Of a stretch of 64,000 nucleotides of DNA, positions 51,407 through 61,285 are shown piece after piece. How positions within the stretch are numbered: position 1 is the stretch's first letter; each line of letters opens with the position of its first letter. The stretch is from Sulfidibacterium sp964473395 (GTDB lineage: Bacteria > Bacteroidota > Bacteroidia > Bacteroidales > F082): contig CAYYOW010000001.1 in assembly GCA_964473395.1 (NCBI GenBank), positions 17,551 through 81,550 on the forward strand, in the 5' to 3' direction. Under the pieces are notes generated by a model. That model worked only from the letters and a program-made list of their open reading frames with translations. It had not been told where the DNA came from and did no database searches. Both the position numbers and the translations under genes were made by a program.

Positions 51407-53539
51407 ATGAGACATAAATTCCCATATTATCTCATACTGTTATCGGTTATATTTTCCCTCATAAATATGAATGTAGAAGCTCAGGATGGTGATACATTAC
51501 ACAATCCTTCAGAGTTTCTGACCAACCAGATGGAAAATTTGGCAAAGTCCTCAGACAGACAGCAGGACTATTCCGACCTCGCTGACGATTATATTTATTA
51601 CACCAAACGTCCAATCAATATTAATGGAACCGGTACGGATATATTAATACAATTACATTTACTTAATGATGCACAACTTACCTCTCTAAAATACTACATT
51701 CATAAAAACGGTGCAATTCTCAGTATTTACGAATTGCAATATGTTTCCGGCTTTAACGCACAAGTAATTCAACAGTTAGGCCCGTTTATCAAGACCGGTA
51801 TTCCGGAAAAAGCAAAACCATATTCCTGGAAAAGGGCTTTAAAATATGGAGACCATCAGGTTCTGATACGTTATAGCCAAATCATTGAACCTGTTGCCGG
51901 TTATGCAATTCCTGCCGATTCGGCCTTCGTGAAGCCCGGTTCTGTATATCTGGGAACTCCACAAAAGCTATATCTACGCTATGGTTTCCGCTCCGGCAAC
52001 CATTTGCGCTGGGGTTTTACCACAGAAAAAGATGCCGGCGAAATATTTCTCCCTAACCACTTAAGCGACAGCGTAAAGCAGATGCTAGGCAGCAAGGAGC
52101 CCCATTTTCCGGACTTTTTCTCAGCCTATGCCTACGTATCTAATCTGGGTATTTTGAAGAAGGCCATCATCGGCGATTACCATCTTGAATTTGGGCAGGG
52201 ACTGTGCCTTTGGTCAGGCTTAACTTTTGGGAAATCAGCGGAGACCACTTCCGTCAAATACTATGGTTCCGGTATTCGTCCTAACACATCGGCAAATGAA
52301 AACAGGTTTTTTCGTGGAGCAGCTTTTACCCTTGCCCTTGCCAGGAAAGATATAGAGATCACCACATTTTATTCACACAACAAAATAGATGGAAGTTATT
52401 TTATTACCCCTTCCGGGAGAGATGAAATCACAACGATTCTGGAAACAGGAAACCACCGGACAATAAGCGAGTTACTCAACAGAAACAGGCTAACCATTGA
52501 AGCCTTTGGCGGTCATGTCGGTTATACTTATCATTTTATGAAAGTGGGGGCAACTTATTATCAAACCCGGCTGAGCCTACCACTGGAGCCCGCCCGGCAG
52601 CTTTACAGAAAGTTTTATTTCCGTGGAAAACAGCTTAGTAATGCATCGGTCGATCTGAATTTGCAATTTTCGCATATTTCATTTTTTGGGGAACTTGCTG
52701 CCAATCCGGGATCAAGCCTGGCGGGAATAGCCGGCATCAATGTTTACCCTTCCGACCGGCTGAGCCTAACACTGAGCTATCGCAACATTTCTCCGGCCTA
52801 TAAAGTTATTTATGCAGCTCCGTTTATGGAGTCGGGAAGTGTAAATAACGAACGGGGTATTTATCTCGGTATCAAGATACTGCTTTCAAGCCTGTTTACG
52901 TTCAAGGCTTACGCCGATTATTTCTCCTTCCCATGGTTGAGATTCCAGATGAATAGCCCCACCACCGGAAAAGCTTTTCTTGCCGAACTCGACATGATAC
53001 CGGAAAAAAGCGTAAGTATGTATTTTCGCCTCCGATACCAGCAAAGAGCCGAAAACGTTTCTAGTCCGGATAGCTATCATCCTTTGTTATCACTGAAAAG
53101 CTATACTGATTTTCGCTATTCCATCTCTTATTCTGCCCTGCCCCGGTTGGCTTTCAAAATGCGTGTAGAATATGTCTTTTTTACCAAGGCATCCGATCGC
53201 GAAAAAGGTTTTCTAATGTACCAGGATATTGTGTACAGCCTTATAAAATTACCACTTAACATAAGTTTTCGTTATGCACTTTTTGATACAGATGGCTGGA
53301 ACAGCCGGATTTATGCTTATGAAAGCGATGTACTGTATGCTTACACCATTCCTGCATATTACGATAAGGGACAACGTATTTATCTGTTGTTGCACTGTAA
53401 GCTTAAAAAATATATCAGCATTTGGCTGAAGGCTTCCCGGACACTCTTCTTTAATAAGAGGAGTATTTCTTCCGGTCCGGATGCCATAGCCGGTAACCAC
53501 AAAACAAGCATCAAACTACAGGTTCTATTGAAATTTTGA
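51407..53539 (+). CDS. Outer-membrane barrel with N-terminal helix-hairpin-helix domain
   Basis: A 710-aa exported protein. After the signal peptide (to about residue 26) comes a ComEA-like helix-hairpin-helix region (about 65-130): RPININGTGTDILIQLHLLN, then KNGAILSIYELQYVSGFN and VIQQLGPFIKTG, which mirrors the INxNxA..L..L..I.. pattern and second hairpin of HhH pairs. From about residue 150 there are about 20 amphipathic strands, ending in KLQVLLKF. The combination, and the pairing with a PorV-like protein, is known in Bacteroidota genomes but has no described function. A terminator follows. Confidence 0.75.
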   Translation: MRHKFPYYLILLSVIFSLINMNVEAQDGDTLHNPSEFLTNQMENLAKSSDRQQDYSDLADDYIYYTKRPININGTGTDILIQLHLLNDAQLTSLKYYIHKNGAILSIYELQYVSGFNAQVIQQLGPFIKTGIPEKAKPYSWKRALKYGDHQVLIRYSQIIEPVAGYAIPADSAFVKPGSVYLGTPQKLYLRYGFRSGNHLRWGFTTEKDAGEIFLPNHLSDSVKQMLGSKEPHFPDFFSAYAYVSNLGILKKAIIGDYHLEFGQGLCLWSGLTFGKSAETTSVKYYGSGIRPNTSANENRFFRGAAFTLALARKDIEITTFYSHNKIDGSYFITPSGRDEITTILETGNHRTISELLNRNRLTIEAFGGHVGYTYHFMKVGATYYQTRLSLPLEPARQLYRKFYFRGKQLSNASVDLNLQFSHISFFGELAANPGSSLAGIAGINVYPSDRLSLTLSYRNISPAYKVIYAAPFMESGSVNNERGIYLGIKILLSSLFTFKAYADYFSFPWLRFQMNSPTTGKAFLAELDMIPEKSVSMYFRLRYQQRAENVSSPDSYHPLLSLKSYTDFRYSISYSALPRLAFKMRVEYVFFTKASDREKGFLMYQDIVYSLIKLPLNISFRYALFDTDGWNSRIYAYESDVLYAYTIPAYYDKGQRIYLLLHCKLKKYISIWLKASRTLFFNKRSISSGPDAIAGNHKTSIKLQVLLKF

Positions 53540-53545
53540 GCATAA

Positions 53546-53573
53546 AAAAGGAGCTGTAATTACAGCTCCTTTT
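53546..53573. terminator. Bidirectional terminator (28-bp perfect palindrome)
   Basis: AAAAGGAGCTGTAA (53546-53559) and TTACAGCTCCTTTT (53560-53573) are exact complements with no loop spacer; A/T ends give U-tracts for both convergent genes. Confidence 0.88.
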
Positions 53574-53595
53574 CCAAAATCGTTTTTTTGAAATG

Positions 53596-53913
53596 CTATA
53601 ATAGTTGCTCAAGCTTATTAACTAAAACCTGTTTGGGAACCGAGCCAACCTGCTTATCTACCACTTCTCCGTTTTTAAAGAATAAAATGGTAGGAATATT
53701 ACGAATACGGTAACGACGAGCGATGGCTGGGTTGTGGTCAACATCCATTTTACCAACCAAAACTTTATCACTGTAATCTTCACCAATTTCCTGAATAACA
53801 GGACCGACAACGCGGCAGGGGCCGCACCATATTGCCCAAAAGTCAACAATAACCGGCTTATCGGAGTTTAAAACCAGCGTATCAAAATTTGCATCTGTGA
53901 ATTCTAAAGCCAT
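53596..53913 (-). CDS. trxA: Thioredoxin
   Basis: 105-aa cytoplasmic disulfide reductase. Active site WCGPC (Cys30, Cys33) in FWAIWCGPCRVVGPVIQE; the cis-Pro is in RNIPTILFFKNGE. No signal peptide. Single gene with promoter at 53964-53971. Confidence 0.96.
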   Translation of the reverse strand: MALEFTDANFDTLVLNSDKPVIVDFWAIWCGPCRVVGPVIQEIGEDYSDKVLVGKMDVDHNPAIARRYRIRNIPTILFFKNGEVVDKQVGSVPKQVLVNKLEQLL

Positions 53914-53963
53914 TTTTTTATTTTTTTATTTGGTTACAAAATTAATAAAGAAACTGATACGGA

Positions 53964-53971
53964 CAAATGTA
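53964..53971 (-). promoter_or_regulatory. -7 box for trxA
   Basis: TACATTTG on the minus strand, 50 nt before the start at 53913. Confidence 0.5.
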
Positions 53972-53993
53972 TATATATTATTGACTCCATAGT

Positions 53994-56900
53994 CTATTTA
54001 CTCAGCAAGTAACGAAACGCTCCCAACCTACGGAGATTATTCAGAAAGTAAAGGGCATCCACTTTTCCCGATTTGCCTTTTAGAACCAACGGCCGTTTAT
54101 TATCGGCAGAACTCAACGAAATCATTAGTTGGGTTTCTCCGGGATAGTCATGTTTCATTTTTAACAGTTCGTTTATAATTTCATCAGTAACCTCCTCGGG
54201 ACTAATATATAAGGTAAGCTTCTTAATTGCCTTATTCATGGCATCTTCCAAAAGAGAAATATCAAGAATATTAATGTTAATGTTATTCTCATCGTAGCGG
54301 CTGGATTCCACTTTGGCATGTACCATCAGATTATTACCCACCACAAGCATATGTTTCAGCCTCAGATACGTTTCCTTAAAAAGTCGTAAATCTATGGAAC
54401 CTGAATAATCTTCCAACGTCATGATACCAAAAAGAGAGCCACTTTTCGTGGTTCTTTGCAGCGTGGAAGTCACCATGCCACCAAACGTGATTTCTTTATT
54501 TTTATAATTAGCCAGGTTACTACGCAACCGGGCAATACCAATGTTACATAAATGCTTCAGTGTCAACTCAAAAGCATCTAAAGGGTGACCGGAAATATAA
54601 AACCCGGTTACCTCCTTTTCGAACCGCAACAGGACAGCTTTGGACCAGGGTTCACAGGATGGAATGGGTGGATCCTGCACTTCAAATTCATCAGAATCAC
54701 CAAAAAGAGAAACCTGTGCGGAGTTCTTTTTTTGCTGATATTTTGATGCAAAGCGGATAATCTTTTCGATAAACTCCGGATCGTTTTCATTTTCTTTGTA
54801 AAAGTACTGCGCCCGGTGCGTTCCGGTAAAAGCATCGAATGCTCCGGCTTTTGCCAGGGCTTCGAAGCTTCTTTTGTTCACCGATTTCAGGTTGACCCGC
54901 TTGGCCATATCGAAAATACTTTTGAAAGGTCCGTTGTTCTCCCTTTCAACAATAATATCTTCCACGGCGCTACCCCCTACCCCTTTGATAGCGGCCATAC
55001 CAAAACGAATGATACCCTCTTTTGTTACGGTAAAGTTCTGTGAACTCTCATTAATGTCCGGTCCGAGCACCTGAATACCCATCCGCTCTGCTTCTTTTGT
55101 GAAGAAAGTGATTTTATCAATATTATTCAAGTTACGGCTTAGCACAGCTGCCATAAATTCGGCAGGATAGTGTGCTTTCAGGTAGGCCGTCTGGTAAGAG
55201 ACGTAGGAATAGCATGTTGCATGAGATTTGTTAAAGGCATATTTTGTAAATTCCTCCCAGTCATGCCATACTTTTTCAGCAATTTTTTGTGGGATGTCGT
55301 TTTTCTCACATCCGGTCAGATATTCTACTTTCAGCTTAGCCATCTCAGCCATTTTTTTCTTACCCATGGCTTTGCGCAGCGAGTCGGACTGCCCTCTTGT
55401 GAAGCCTGCCATTAGGCGCGAAAGCAACATCACCTGCTCCTGATAAACGGTAATCCCATAAGTCTCTTTTAGAATCTCCTCCATAACAGGCACATCGTAT
55501 TGAATGCTTTCCAACCCATGTTTACGCTTGATAAACTGAGGTATATACTGCATTGGACCAGGTCTGTACAGCGCGTTCATGGCAATCAAATCTTCAAAAC
55601 GTGTGGGTTTCAGATCCTGAAGATATTTCTTCATACCGTCTGACTCGAACTGAAACAGGCCTGTTGTTTCGCCCCGACCATACAGCTCATAAGTCTCTTT
55701 GTCGTCCAACGGGATATTATCAATATCTACATCTATACCCTTTGATCTTTTGATATTTTGCAGCGCATCTTTTATGATGGAGAGCGTTTTCAGCCCAAGG
55801 AAATCCATTTTGAGTAGTCCCACATCTTCAACATAATTCCCATCATACTGGGTAGCATATTCCAAAACCGAACCTTTCACGGTGGAGATGGGAACAAATT
55901 TATCCAGACTGTCACGGGCAATGATAATACCACAAGCGTGAGTACCGGTATTTCGCACCGACCCTTCGAGGGTCAATGCATTCCTCAGTACTGAAGAAAC
56001 TTCAGGCTTCCCATGTTCCAACTCATGTTTAAGTTCCGGCACCTCTTTAATGGCATCGTTGAGGCTGACACCAGGACGTTCCGGAATCATTTTTGCCAGT
56101 CGATCTGCCTCCTGCAACGGTAGTTTTTGTACCCTGGCCACATCGCGAATAGCGGATTTCGCAGCCATTTTCCCAAAAGTAATCAGGTGTGCAACGCGTT
56201 CTTTACCATATTTCTGTGATACATAATGCAGGACTTTTTCACGGCCATCGTCGTCAAAATCGATGTCGATATCAGGCATGGATATACGATCGGGATTCAG
56301 GAAGCGTTCAAACAGCAATTTATACTCTAAAGGATCTATCTGTGTGATTTTCAAGCTGTAAGCCACTACGGACCCCGCGGCGCTTCCTCTTCCGGGGCCG
56401 ACTGAAACGCCCATTTTCCGGGCAGCTTCCAAGAAATCCCACACAATTAGGAAGTAATCGGGAAACCCCATAGTTTTAATAACATCCAGCTCAAAGTCGA
56501 TGCGTTCGGTGATGGTATCTGTTATTTCTGGATAGCGTTTTTTAGCACCTTCGTAAGTAAGGCTACGCAAATAGGCATTGGCATCTTCGAAAGGTTCGGG
56601 AATCTCAAACTCTGGCATAATTGGCTTATGATCAAGCTCATAAACCTCAATTTTATCATTAATTTCCTGGGTGTTAGTAATAGCCTCGGGAATATCAGCG
56701 AACAACAGGCTCATCTCCTCATGCGTTTTAAACCACTCCTGCCTTGTGTAATGTAGGCGGTTCGGGTCTTCCAAATCGCGGGCTGTACCAATACATATCA
56801 ATCGGTCGTGGGCACCGGCATCTTCGGCATCTACAAAATGCACATCGTTGGTAGCAACTATTTTAACGCCATGTTTTGCCGATAATTTTAACAGCTCGGT

Positions 56901-58250
56901 GTTAACATACTCCTGGTCTTCATAAACACGGCGATCCATTTCCGGGTCACCGCTTTTGTGACGTTGCAACTCAAGGTAAAAATCTTCTCCGAAAATATCC
57001 TTGTATTCAACAATGGCTTCTTCCGCTTTGTCTGCACCTTCATTTACAATCTTTGATGGAATTTCGCCACCAAGACAAGCCGATAGTGCAATCAGCCCTT
57101 CGTGATGTTTCTTTAGCAAAGCCTTGTCAATACGTGGCTTATAATAATACCCCCTTGTCCATCCGGCCGAAACCAACACAATAAGATTCTGGTAGCCCTT
57201 AAGGTTTTTAGCCAGCAATATCAGATGCCATCCGGAAGCATCCACCTTGGATTCCTTCTTTTCCATACCACGACGAGCCACATATACCTCGCAACCGAGA
57301 ATAGGTTTTATCCCTTCTTTGATGGCGCTATTATGGAAACTTTTTGCCCCAAACATGTTGCCATGATCTGTGATAGCTACCGTTGTCATCCCATCCGCTT
57401 TGGCTTTTTTCATTAGTGAAGGGATCTTTGACAAGCCATCCAGTACGGAGAACTGTGTGTGTACGTGCAAATGGGTGAACATGCGAACTTCCGCCGTACC
57501 TGGCATAGCTTTTTTCTCAACAACAACCTGTGGCGAAGGGATATTTGCTGCAGGTTTTTCCTCATGGTAAGTTTCCACCTCCAGGCCAATTGGCTTTATC
57601 GGTTCCGGATGAAGTGACCTGAATTCATGAACTGTTTCTTCGGACAATCCCAACATGCCGGCCTGTATCACATTCAGCCGGATAAGTTCCAGAAAACAAC
57701 GCGCTGTAGCCTGTACATCTGCCGATGCATTGTGGGCAGCATCAAAGTTCTCACCAAAGAGTTTGACATGTAACTCGGAGAGTTTAGGCCATTTGAATTT
57801 TCCACCTCTGCCGCCGGGAATAGCACAATAGTTGGTGGATATCTCTTTTGTATCCACAATAATTCTTTCGGTGAGCGGGCATTCCAGCTCTTTTCTCATA
57901 CATTCCACCCTGACAACCGTGTTGTCGAATTCCACATTATGGCCGGCTACCACTTTTACTTTTTGCAGAGCTAGTATAAATTCTTGCAAAACTTTATCCA
58001 GCGCTTCCCCTTCATTCGTGGCACGTTCGGTGGAGATACCATGTACCTTTTCAGCAGCCCTCGGGATGACAAAACCTTCCGGTTTGACAATATAATTCTT
58101 TACTTCAACCAGCTCTCCTTTTTCATCATGAATCTGCCAGGCAAGCTGTACCAGCCTTGGCCAATTCTCAAAATCCGTTAAAGGAGCATTATCGTTAATG
58201 GGTAAACCGGTGGTTTCAGTATCATAAATTAAAAACATAGTATTCTTCAA
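53994..58250 (-). CDS. dnaE: DNA polymerase III alpha subunit with fused DnaQ-like exonuclease
   Basis: The 1418-aa replicative polymerase joins proofreading and synthesis in one chain. Residues 1-195: DEDD exonuclease, with LIYDTETTGLP (Exo I), HNVEFDN (Exo II) and AAHNASADVQAT (Exo III epsilon type). From 257: PHP domain (FTHLHVHTQFSVLDG, ITDHGNMFG). The palm carries the catalytic acids in MPDIDIDFDDDGR (658-670); the HhH and C-terminal OB regions follow. The first Met is kept; Met5 is an alternative. A separate dnaQ would not be needed. Own promoter at 58299-58306. Confidence 0.94.
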   Translation of the reverse strand: MKNTMFLIYDTETTGLPINDNAPLTDFENWPRLVQLAWQIHDEKGELVEVKNYIVKPEGFVIPRAAEKVHGISTERATNEGEALDKVLQEFILALQKVKVVAGHNVEFDNTVVRVECMRKELECPLTERIIVDTKEISTNYCAIPGGRGGKFKWPKLSELHVKLFGENFDAAHNASADVQATARCFLELIRLNVIQAGMLGLSEETVHEFRSLHPEPIKPIGLEVETYHEEKPAANIPSPQVVVEKKAMPGTAEVRMFTHLHVHTQFSVLDGLSKIPSLMKKAKADGMTTVAITDHGNMFGAKSFHNSAIKEGIKPILGCEVYVARRGMEKKESKVDASGWHLILLAKNLKGYQNLIVLVSAGWTRGYYYKPRIDKALLKKHHEGLIALSACLGGEIPSKIVNEGADKAEEAIVEYKDIFGEDFYLELQRHKSGDPEMDRRVYEDQEYVNTELLKLSAKHGVKIVATNDVHFVDAEDAGAHDRLICIGTARDLEDPNRLHYTRQEWFKTHEEMSLLFADIPEAITNTQEINDKIEVYELDHKPIMPEFEIPEPFEDANAYLRSLTYEGAKKRYPEITDTITERIDFELDVIKTMGFPDYFLIVWDFLEAARKMGVSVGPGRGSAAGSVVAYSLKITQIDPLEYKLLFERFLNPDRISMPDIDIDFDDDGREKVLHYVSQKYGKERVAHLITFGKMAAKSAIRDVARVQKLPLQEADRLAKMIPERPGVSLNDAIKEVPELKHELEHGKPEVSSVLRNALTLEGSVRNTGTHACGIIIARDSLDKFVPISTVKGSVLEYATQYDGNYVEDVGLLKMDFLGLKTLSIIKDALQNIKRSKGIDVDIDNIPLDDKETYELYGRGETTGLFQFESDGMKKYLQDLKPTRFEDLIAMNALYRPGPMQYIPQFIKRKHGLESIQYDVPVMEEILKETYGITVYQEQVMLLSRLMAGFTRGQSDSLRKAMGKKKMAEMAKLKVEYLTGCEKNDIPQKIAEKVWHDWEEFTKYAFNKSHATCYSYVSYQTAYLKAHYPAEFMAAVLSRNLNNIDKITFFTKEAERMGIQVLGPDINESSQNFTVTKEGIIRFGMAAIKGVGGSAVEDIIVERENNGPFKSIFDMAKRVNLKSVNKRSFEALAKAGAFDAFTGTHRAQYFYKENENDPEFIEKIIRFASKYQQKKNSAQVSLFGDSDEFEVQDPPIPSCEPWSKAVLLRFEKEVTGFYISGHPLDAFELTLKHLCNIGIARLRSNLANYKNKEITFGGMVTSTLQRTTKSGSLFGIMTLEDYSGSIDLRLFKETYLRLKHMLVVGNNLMVHAKVESSRYDENNININILDISLLEDAMNKAIKKLTLYISPEEVTDEIINELLKMKHDYPGETQLMISLSSADNKRPLVLKGKSGKVDALYFLNNLRRLGAFRYLLSK

Positions 58251-58298
58251 TGTATTAGCCTGATTTGCTGATTAATATAAAATGAATGTCCGCTTAAA

Positions 58299-58306
58299 CA
58301 AAATTA
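58299..58306 (-). promoter_or_regulatory. -7 box for dnaE
   Basis: TAATTTTG on the minus strand, 48 nt before the start at 58250. Confidence 0.45.
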
Positions 58307-58427
58307 ATTAAATAGCTGTTTGCATGACAAGATGTTGATAACTTTCGGTAAGATTTTACAATGAATTGAAAAACAAAGATTAGGGGCGAAAAGGCAAAAA
58401 CTACATATGAAAAGATATGAACAATTA

Positions 58428-58435
58428 TAGTTTTG
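58428..58435 (+). promoter_or_regulatory. -7 box for the ybbR-coaE operon
   Basis: TAGTTTTG ends 15 nt before the ATG at 58451 and overlaps the start of the longer frame (58433), so 58451 is the better start. Confidence 0.5.
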
Positions 58436-58450
58436 CGTATCTTTACCGCG

Positions 58451-59446
58451 ATGATTAAGAACAATACATCGGAGATGCAGGGGAAAAATAAAAAGAATGA
58501 AAGCAAAAATGGAGAACGAAAAAGGGATCACCTTATTTTTCTTGTTTGTCTTCTGCTTGCCGCTGGTTTTTGGTTTCTCATCAAGCTGTCGGACAATTAT
58601 TCCGTCAGTTACCGGATGAGAATAAAATATACCAATGTACCGGCAGGAAAATTGATAACCACTTTAGTTGACAGCACCACAGTAGTTCGTTTTAAGTCCA
58701 ATGGATACAACCTGGCAGATCTCATGTTACATGGCAAACTTGACAGTTTAGACATCAACCTAGGTGAAAGTAGTATTAGAAAGGTAAGCAAAAACGAGTA
58801 TGCAATCAATACGGCTAACTTACGTGAAAGTACAGCACAGATTCTGGGTGTAAACGACCGTGACCTTGAGTTTGCGAGGCCTGAACTCCGTTTTTCCATG
58901 GAACATCTTCACAAAAAAAGTCTTAAGCTTTTCGCCCGGCTCGATTTGAGTTTTAAAAGCCAGTTCAGACTTTTTAGCTATAAAATTGTTCCTGCTTTTA
59001 TCACCGTTTACGGATCGCAACAAATTCTTGACACGTTGAAAACACTTAATACAACCACCATTCATTTGGAGAATCTTGAAAGAGATCGAAAAGTATCGGT
59101 TGACGTTCAAAACCCTTACCCCCGGATGCTCAAATTACTTCCGCCAAAAGTTAGTGTTGAGCTCGATGTGGAGAAATATACAGAGCGACAGTTACAAGTG
59201 CCGATAGATGTTTCCGGCGTTCGCCCCGAAATCAGATTATTTCCCACAACAGCCACGGTCAACTTCAACGTGTTTATCAGGAATTATGAAAAAATACACG
59301 TGAGCCAGTTTAAGCTGGTTCCCAATGTCAGGAATATCAATCTTAGGAAAGTGAAGACACTCCGACTGGAACTGGTATCCTATCCAAAAGAGATCAGCAA
59401 CATACGTATCATTCCCCCCGAAGTGGAGTTTATCATTGTAAATTAA
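58451..59446 (+). CDS. YbbR-like domain membrane protein
   Basis: 331 aa from the ATG at 58451. A charged head (residues 1-25) precedes a single transmembrane helix (HLIFLVCLLLAAGFWFLIKL) and an extracytoplasmic part of YbbR-like beta modules, e.g. SYRMRIKYTNVPAGKLITTL, VPIDVSGVRPEIRLFPTTAT and the last strand SNIRIIPPEVEFIIVN. YbbR/CdaR proteins regulate diadenylate cyclase in Firmicutes; no cyclase gene is adjacent here, and the role in Bacteroidota is not known. 11 bp before coaE. Confidence 0.8.
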   Translation: MIKNNTSEMQGKNKKNESKNGERKRDHLIFLVCLLLAAGFWFLIKLSDNYSVSYRMRIKYTNVPAGKLITTLVDSTTVVRFKSNGYNLADLMLHGKLDSLDINLGESSIRKVSKNEYAINTANLRESTAQILGVNDRDLEFARPELRFSMEHLHKKSLKLFARLDLSFKSQFRLFSYKIVPAFITVYGSQQILDTLKTLNTTTIHLENLERDRKVSVDVQNPYPRMLKLLPPKVSVELDVEKYTERQLQVPIDVSGVRPEIRLFPTTATVNFNVFIRNYEKIHVSQFKLVPNVRNINLRKVKTLRLELVSYPKEISNIRIIPPEVEFIIVN

Positions 59447-59457
59447 GTAGAGAGACC

Positions 59458-60048
59458 ATGCTGAAAGTAGCCATAACAGGAAATATCGGGAGCGGAAAGA
59501 CGACAGTTTGCAAAATATTTAAAAGCCTCGGAATACCGGTGTTTTATGCGGATGCTGAAGCTAAAAAGCTCTATTGTGATGTTGATATTATCTCAGCTAT
59601 CGAAAGTGCTTTTGGCAACCATATGTTTGACGAAAACCGGCAGCTGGTCAGGCAAAAACTGGCAGAAATTGTCTTTCACGATGCGTCATCACTGAAAATT
59701 CTTAATGATATTATTCATCCCAGGCTTATGGAAAAATACCAGATATGGCTGAATGAGAACAGGCAGCATCCATATACGTTGCACGAAGCAGCTGTCATTT
59801 TCGAAAATGGTTTGGAAAAACAGTTTGATACTATTATCAATGTGTCCGCATCTGAGAAAATCCGGCTCACCCGCATCAAGAACCGGGATACCTTTTCTGA
59901 TGCAGAAATCAAAAACCGCATGAAGCGACAATGGCCCGACGAAAAGAAAAATGAGCTTGCAGATTTTGTCATTGTCAATGATGGTAAACATTTCCTTATT
60001 CCACAGGTTATTGAAATTCACAACAAGCTAATGCAGAAAAACATATAA
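59458..60048 (+). CDS. coaE: Dephospho-CoA kinase
   Basis: Last step of CoA synthesis. 196 aa. Walker A GNIGSGKTTVCKIF (residues 8-21), the CoA-binding YADAEAKKLY, and the lid RIKNRDTFSDAEIKNRMKRQ are typical. Second gene of the ybbR operon, 4 bp before the IMPase gene. Confidence 0.96.
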   Translation: MLKVAITGNIGSGKTTVCKIFKSLGIPVFYADAEAKKLYCDVDIISAIESAFGNHMFDENRQLVRQKLAEIVFHDASSLKILNDIIHPRLMEKYQIWLNENRQHPYTLHEAAVIFENGLEKQFDTIINVSASEKIRLTRIKNRDTFSDAEIKNRMKRQWPDEKKNELADFVIVNDGKHFLIPQVIEIHNKLMQKNI

Positions 60049-60052
60049 ATAA

Positions 60053-60847
60053 ATGGATCTTAAATTATTGACAGAACAAGTTGTCAGGCTAAGTAAAGAA
60101 GTAGGACAAATGATTCGCAAAGAGGTTAACAGACTCGGCACATCAGATGTGGAATATAAAGGCATACATGATCTGGTGACTTATGTCGATAAAAAATCGG
60201 AAGAACTCTTAATTACAGAACTTAGGAAAATGTTACCTGAAGCGGGCTTTATCGCCGAGGAAGATGATAAGCTGGCGAAAGGAGAACGCTATAACTGGAT
60301 TGTGGACCCGCTGGATGGAACCACTAATTTTATTCATAAAATACCTCTCTACTCCATTTCTATAGCCCTTAACGATGGTGACGAAACCATTCTGGGTGTG
60401 GTGTATGAAATTAACCTGCAAGAGAGCTTTTATACCTGGAAAAATGGCCCGGCTTTGCTCAACGGTAAAGAAATTCATGTTTCTGAAACCGGTATTCTGG
60501 ATAAGTCACTCATCGCCACCGGATTTCCTTATTATGATTATTCGCGGTTAGATCCGTATCTCGCCCTTTTTAAAGACCTTATGCAAAGCAGCCGCGGTGT
60601 TCGCCGGCTCGGCTCGGCTGCTGTTGATCTTGCCTATGTAGCGGCAGGACGCTTTGAACTGTTTTACGAATATGGTCTCCACCCCTGGGATGTGGCGGCG
60701 GGTGCACTGATTGTGAAGCAGGCCGGCGGACGTATTACAAAGTTCCAAGGTGAAGATGACTTTGTCTTTGGAAAAGAGATTATAGCTTCCAACAACCAGG
60801 TTCATAATGAGTTTTTAAAGAAATTGAGCTACTACTTTTTTTCCTAA
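60053..60847 (+). CDS. Inositol monophosphatase family protein
   Basis: 264-aa Mg-dependent phosphatase acting on sugar or inositol phosphates (SuhB type) or 3'-phosphoadenosine compounds. Metal motifs: AEEDDKLAKGERYNWIVDPL, DGTTNFIHKIP and, near the end, HPWDVAAGALIVKQAGG. All ligands (Glu, Asp-x-Leu-Asp-Gly-Thr, Trp-Asp) are intact. Co-transcribed with coaE; substrate not determinable. Confidence 0.93.
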   Translation: MDLKLLTEQVVRLSKEVGQMIRKEVNRLGTSDVEYKGIHDLVTYVDKKSEELLITELRKMLPEAGFIAEEDDKLAKGERYNWIVDPLDGTTNFIHKIPLYSISIALNDGDETILGVVYEINLQESFYTWKNGPALLNGKEIHVSETGILDKSLIATGFPYYDYSRLDPYLALFKDLMQSSRGVRRLGSAAVDLAYVAAGRFELFYEYGLHPWDVAAGALIVKQAGGRITKFQGEDDFVFGKEIIASNNQVHNEFLKKLSYYFFS

Positions 60848-60870
60848 TTTTACACCCCCTAAAAGTAGAG
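60824..60870 (+). promoter_or_regulatory. Promoter before the DUF2061 gene, with the shared 26-nt block
   Basis: TTG (60824-60826), 18-nt spacer, TAATTTTAC at 60845, and the block 60845-60870 that is 21/26 identical to 18954-18979. The ATG (60872) follows one base after the block. Confidence 0.5.
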
Positions 60871-60871
60871 A

Positions 60872-61210
60872 ATGGTAAAATCCAAATATCTGAAAAAAGA
60901 TAGTCCGACCCGGAGTATCCTGAAAGCCCTTAGCTGGCGTGTAATCGCTTCGGCAGCTACTTTTGCCATTACTTACGTGATTGTCCGAAATTCGTCCGGA
61001 AAAACAGACTCGGAAGCTTTGAAGTTTGCCAGCGCCATTGCCAGTGTGGATGTGATTGCCAAGCTGATTCTTTACTATTTACACGAAAGGCTGTGGACAA
61101 ATATCTACTGGGGAAAATACTGGAGCAAGAAAATCTGGAAAAGAAATTACCGGAAGATGCATAAGAGACTAGAGGCATTACAAAATTCAACTTTCAGAAC
61201 AAAGGAGTAA
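60872..61210 (+). CDS. DUF2061 membrane protein
   Basis: 112-aa small inner-membrane protein with DUF2061 features: RSILKALSWRVIASAATFAI and KLILYYLHERLWTNIYWGK, with two hydrophobic segments (about 22-38 and 53-70). In other bacteria, DUF2061 is sometimes fused to APS kinase or near sulfate assimilation genes; the neighbouring IMPase could belong with that theme, but no cys genes are in view. It has a possible promoter of its own. Confidence 0.88.
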   Translation: MVKSKYLKKDSPTRSILKALSWRVIASAATFAITYVIVRNSSGKTDSEALKFASAIASVDVIAKLILYYLHERLWTNIYWGKYWSKKIWKRNYRKMHKRLEALQNSTFRTKE

Positions 61211-61285
61211 CACTTTTTCATGGAAAGATCCTTTTTTAATTTTTTGTCCCTCAGACGGAACAAATGAACTAACTGGCTATAAGCA

